Below are positions 5,863 to 6,374 of a stretch of DNA of 6,374 bases, in pieces. The stretch comes from an uncultured Pirellulaceae bacterium (GTDB lineage: Bacteria > Planctomycetota > Planctomycetia > Pirellulales > Pirellulaceae): positions 1 through 6,374 of the forward strand of contig CAKQNH010000287.1 in NCBI GenBank assembly GCA_934255105.1, in the 5' to 3' direction. The stretch's first letter is position 1, and every line of letters begins with the position of its first letter. The translations under genes were made by a program, and so were the position numbers. The notes below the pieces were generated by a model, which was not told the DNA's origin, made no database searches, and saw only the letters and a program-made list of their open reading frames with translations.

Positions 5863-6372
5863 ATGCTCAGCATGTCGAAATTTACGCACCTACGCCACCA
5901 GCCTCCCACAGCGTTGACTCAACCGCGGGCATTGCTGTTGGTCGCGGCACCTCTCCGCAGCAACGTCAATTTGAGCCGCATGGTTCGGCTGGCCGGCTGC
6001 GCGGCTATTCCAGAGGTCATCCACTGCGGCGGGGGCAAGGTCGACCGCGAGATCGCCCGCGATGCGGTCGACGTGGTTAAAATCAGTTCGCCGCGGAGCC
6101 TACCACCGGTGTTGGATAAATTGCGCAGCCAAGGTTACCGCTGTGTTGGGCTGGAGCAAACGACCCATTCCCAATCGTTGTACGACTATCGATTCGAACG
6201 TCAAACGGCACTCATCATCGGCTCGGAACGCGAAGGTCTGACGCAAGAGGTGCTCGACCTACTGGACGACGTCGTAGAAATCCCCGTCTACGGACAACCC
6301 GCCAGCTACAATGTCGTCACGGCGACCACTATGGCGGTCTACGAGTACTGTCGCCAATTTCCCACGGGTTAG
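5863..6372 (+). CDS. SpoU/TrmH-family RNA 2'-O-methyltransferase, Trm3/TARBP1-like
   Basis: A 169-residue SPOUT-fold enzyme predicted to transfer a methyl group from S-adenosylmethionine to a ribose 2'-OH of tRNA or rRNA in the cytoplasm. Motif 1 is NLSRMVRLAG (Asn36 and the likely catalytic Arg42; the usual Gly is Ser38). Motif 2 is IIGSEREGL (Gly120 to Leu126). Motif 3 is IPVYGQPASYNVV (140-152) followed by the YEY helix; Ser-Tyr-Asn replaces the common Ser-Leu-Asn. The run GYRCVGLEQT and the GSEREGL/VEIP spacing recall the C-terminal catalytic domain of eukaryotic Trm3/TARBP1, which makes Gm18 in tRNA. The protein is the catalytic domain with a short N-terminus and no separate RNA-binding domain, similar in length to E. 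coli TrmL. The exact target is not assigned. ATG 5863 is the first start after an in-frame TAG at 5839-5841; ATG 5872 is equally possible, since neither has a Shine-Dalgarno sequence. The gene is complete, ending 2 bases before the window edge, and is probably independent of the upstream operon. Confidence 0.88.
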   Translation: MLSMSKFTHLRHQPPTALTQPRALLLVAAPLRSNVNLSRMVRLAGCAAIPEVIHCGGGKVDREIARDAVDVVKISSPRSLPPVLDKLRSQGYRCVGLEQTTHSQSLYDYRFERQTALIIGSEREGLTQEVLDLLDDVVEIPVYGQPASYNVVTATTMAVYEYCRQFPTG

Positions 6373-6374
6373 TT

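Overview
The window looks like a piece of a planctomycete chromosome (Planctomycetota, probably Pirellulales-like). The grounds are a cytoplasmic Ser/Thr kinase fused to a STAND-type ATPase and TPR-like tail, with an N-terminal region of the kind I associate with planctomycete kinases. Codon use is moderately GC-rich, Shine-Dalgarno use is sparse, and short hairpin repeats lie between and within genes. No database was searched, so the phylum is an inference. All recognised genes are on the + strand and the coding density is high.

Layout: (1) bases 3-212 carry the 3' end of an unrecognised gene whose TAG lies 2 bases before the next ATG. (2) 215-2491 encodes a 758-residue double-AAA+ ATPase of the ClpA/ClpB type with a non-standard N-terminal domain and no coiled-coil middle domain. 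Its first ATPase module keeps Walker A but lacks the catalytic Glu and the Arg fingers; its second keeps all catalytic motifs but has a shortened pore-loop region. (3) 2492-2611 is a short spacer with a perfect 14-bp inverted repeat. (4) 2612-5719 encodes a 1035-residue kinase / STAND ATPase / winged-helix / TPR-like protein. Its ATPase domain is interrupted by a G10 tract and five in-frame 27-bp tandem repeats. (5) 5720-5862 is a spacer with a second hairpin related to the first. (6) 5863-6372 encodes a SpoU/TrmH-type 2'-O-methyltransferase resembling the C-terminal domain of eukaryotic Trm3/TARBP1.

How they may work together: the unknown gene and the Clp-like ATPase are almost certainly cotranscribed (2-base gap, RBS inside the upstream gene). 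The kinase-STAND protein follows in the same direction after 120 bases and may belong to the same unit. A plausible but unproven reading is a signalling or stress/conflict module: a Clp-like remodelling ATPase with one regulatory and one hydrolysing ring, paired with a STAND sensor kinase. The methyltransferase is probably an unrelated neighbour, separated by the second hairpin repeat.

No tRNA, rRNA, CRISPR array, transposase, riboswitch or convincing intrinsic terminator was seen. No gene-free stretch exceeds 150 bases.
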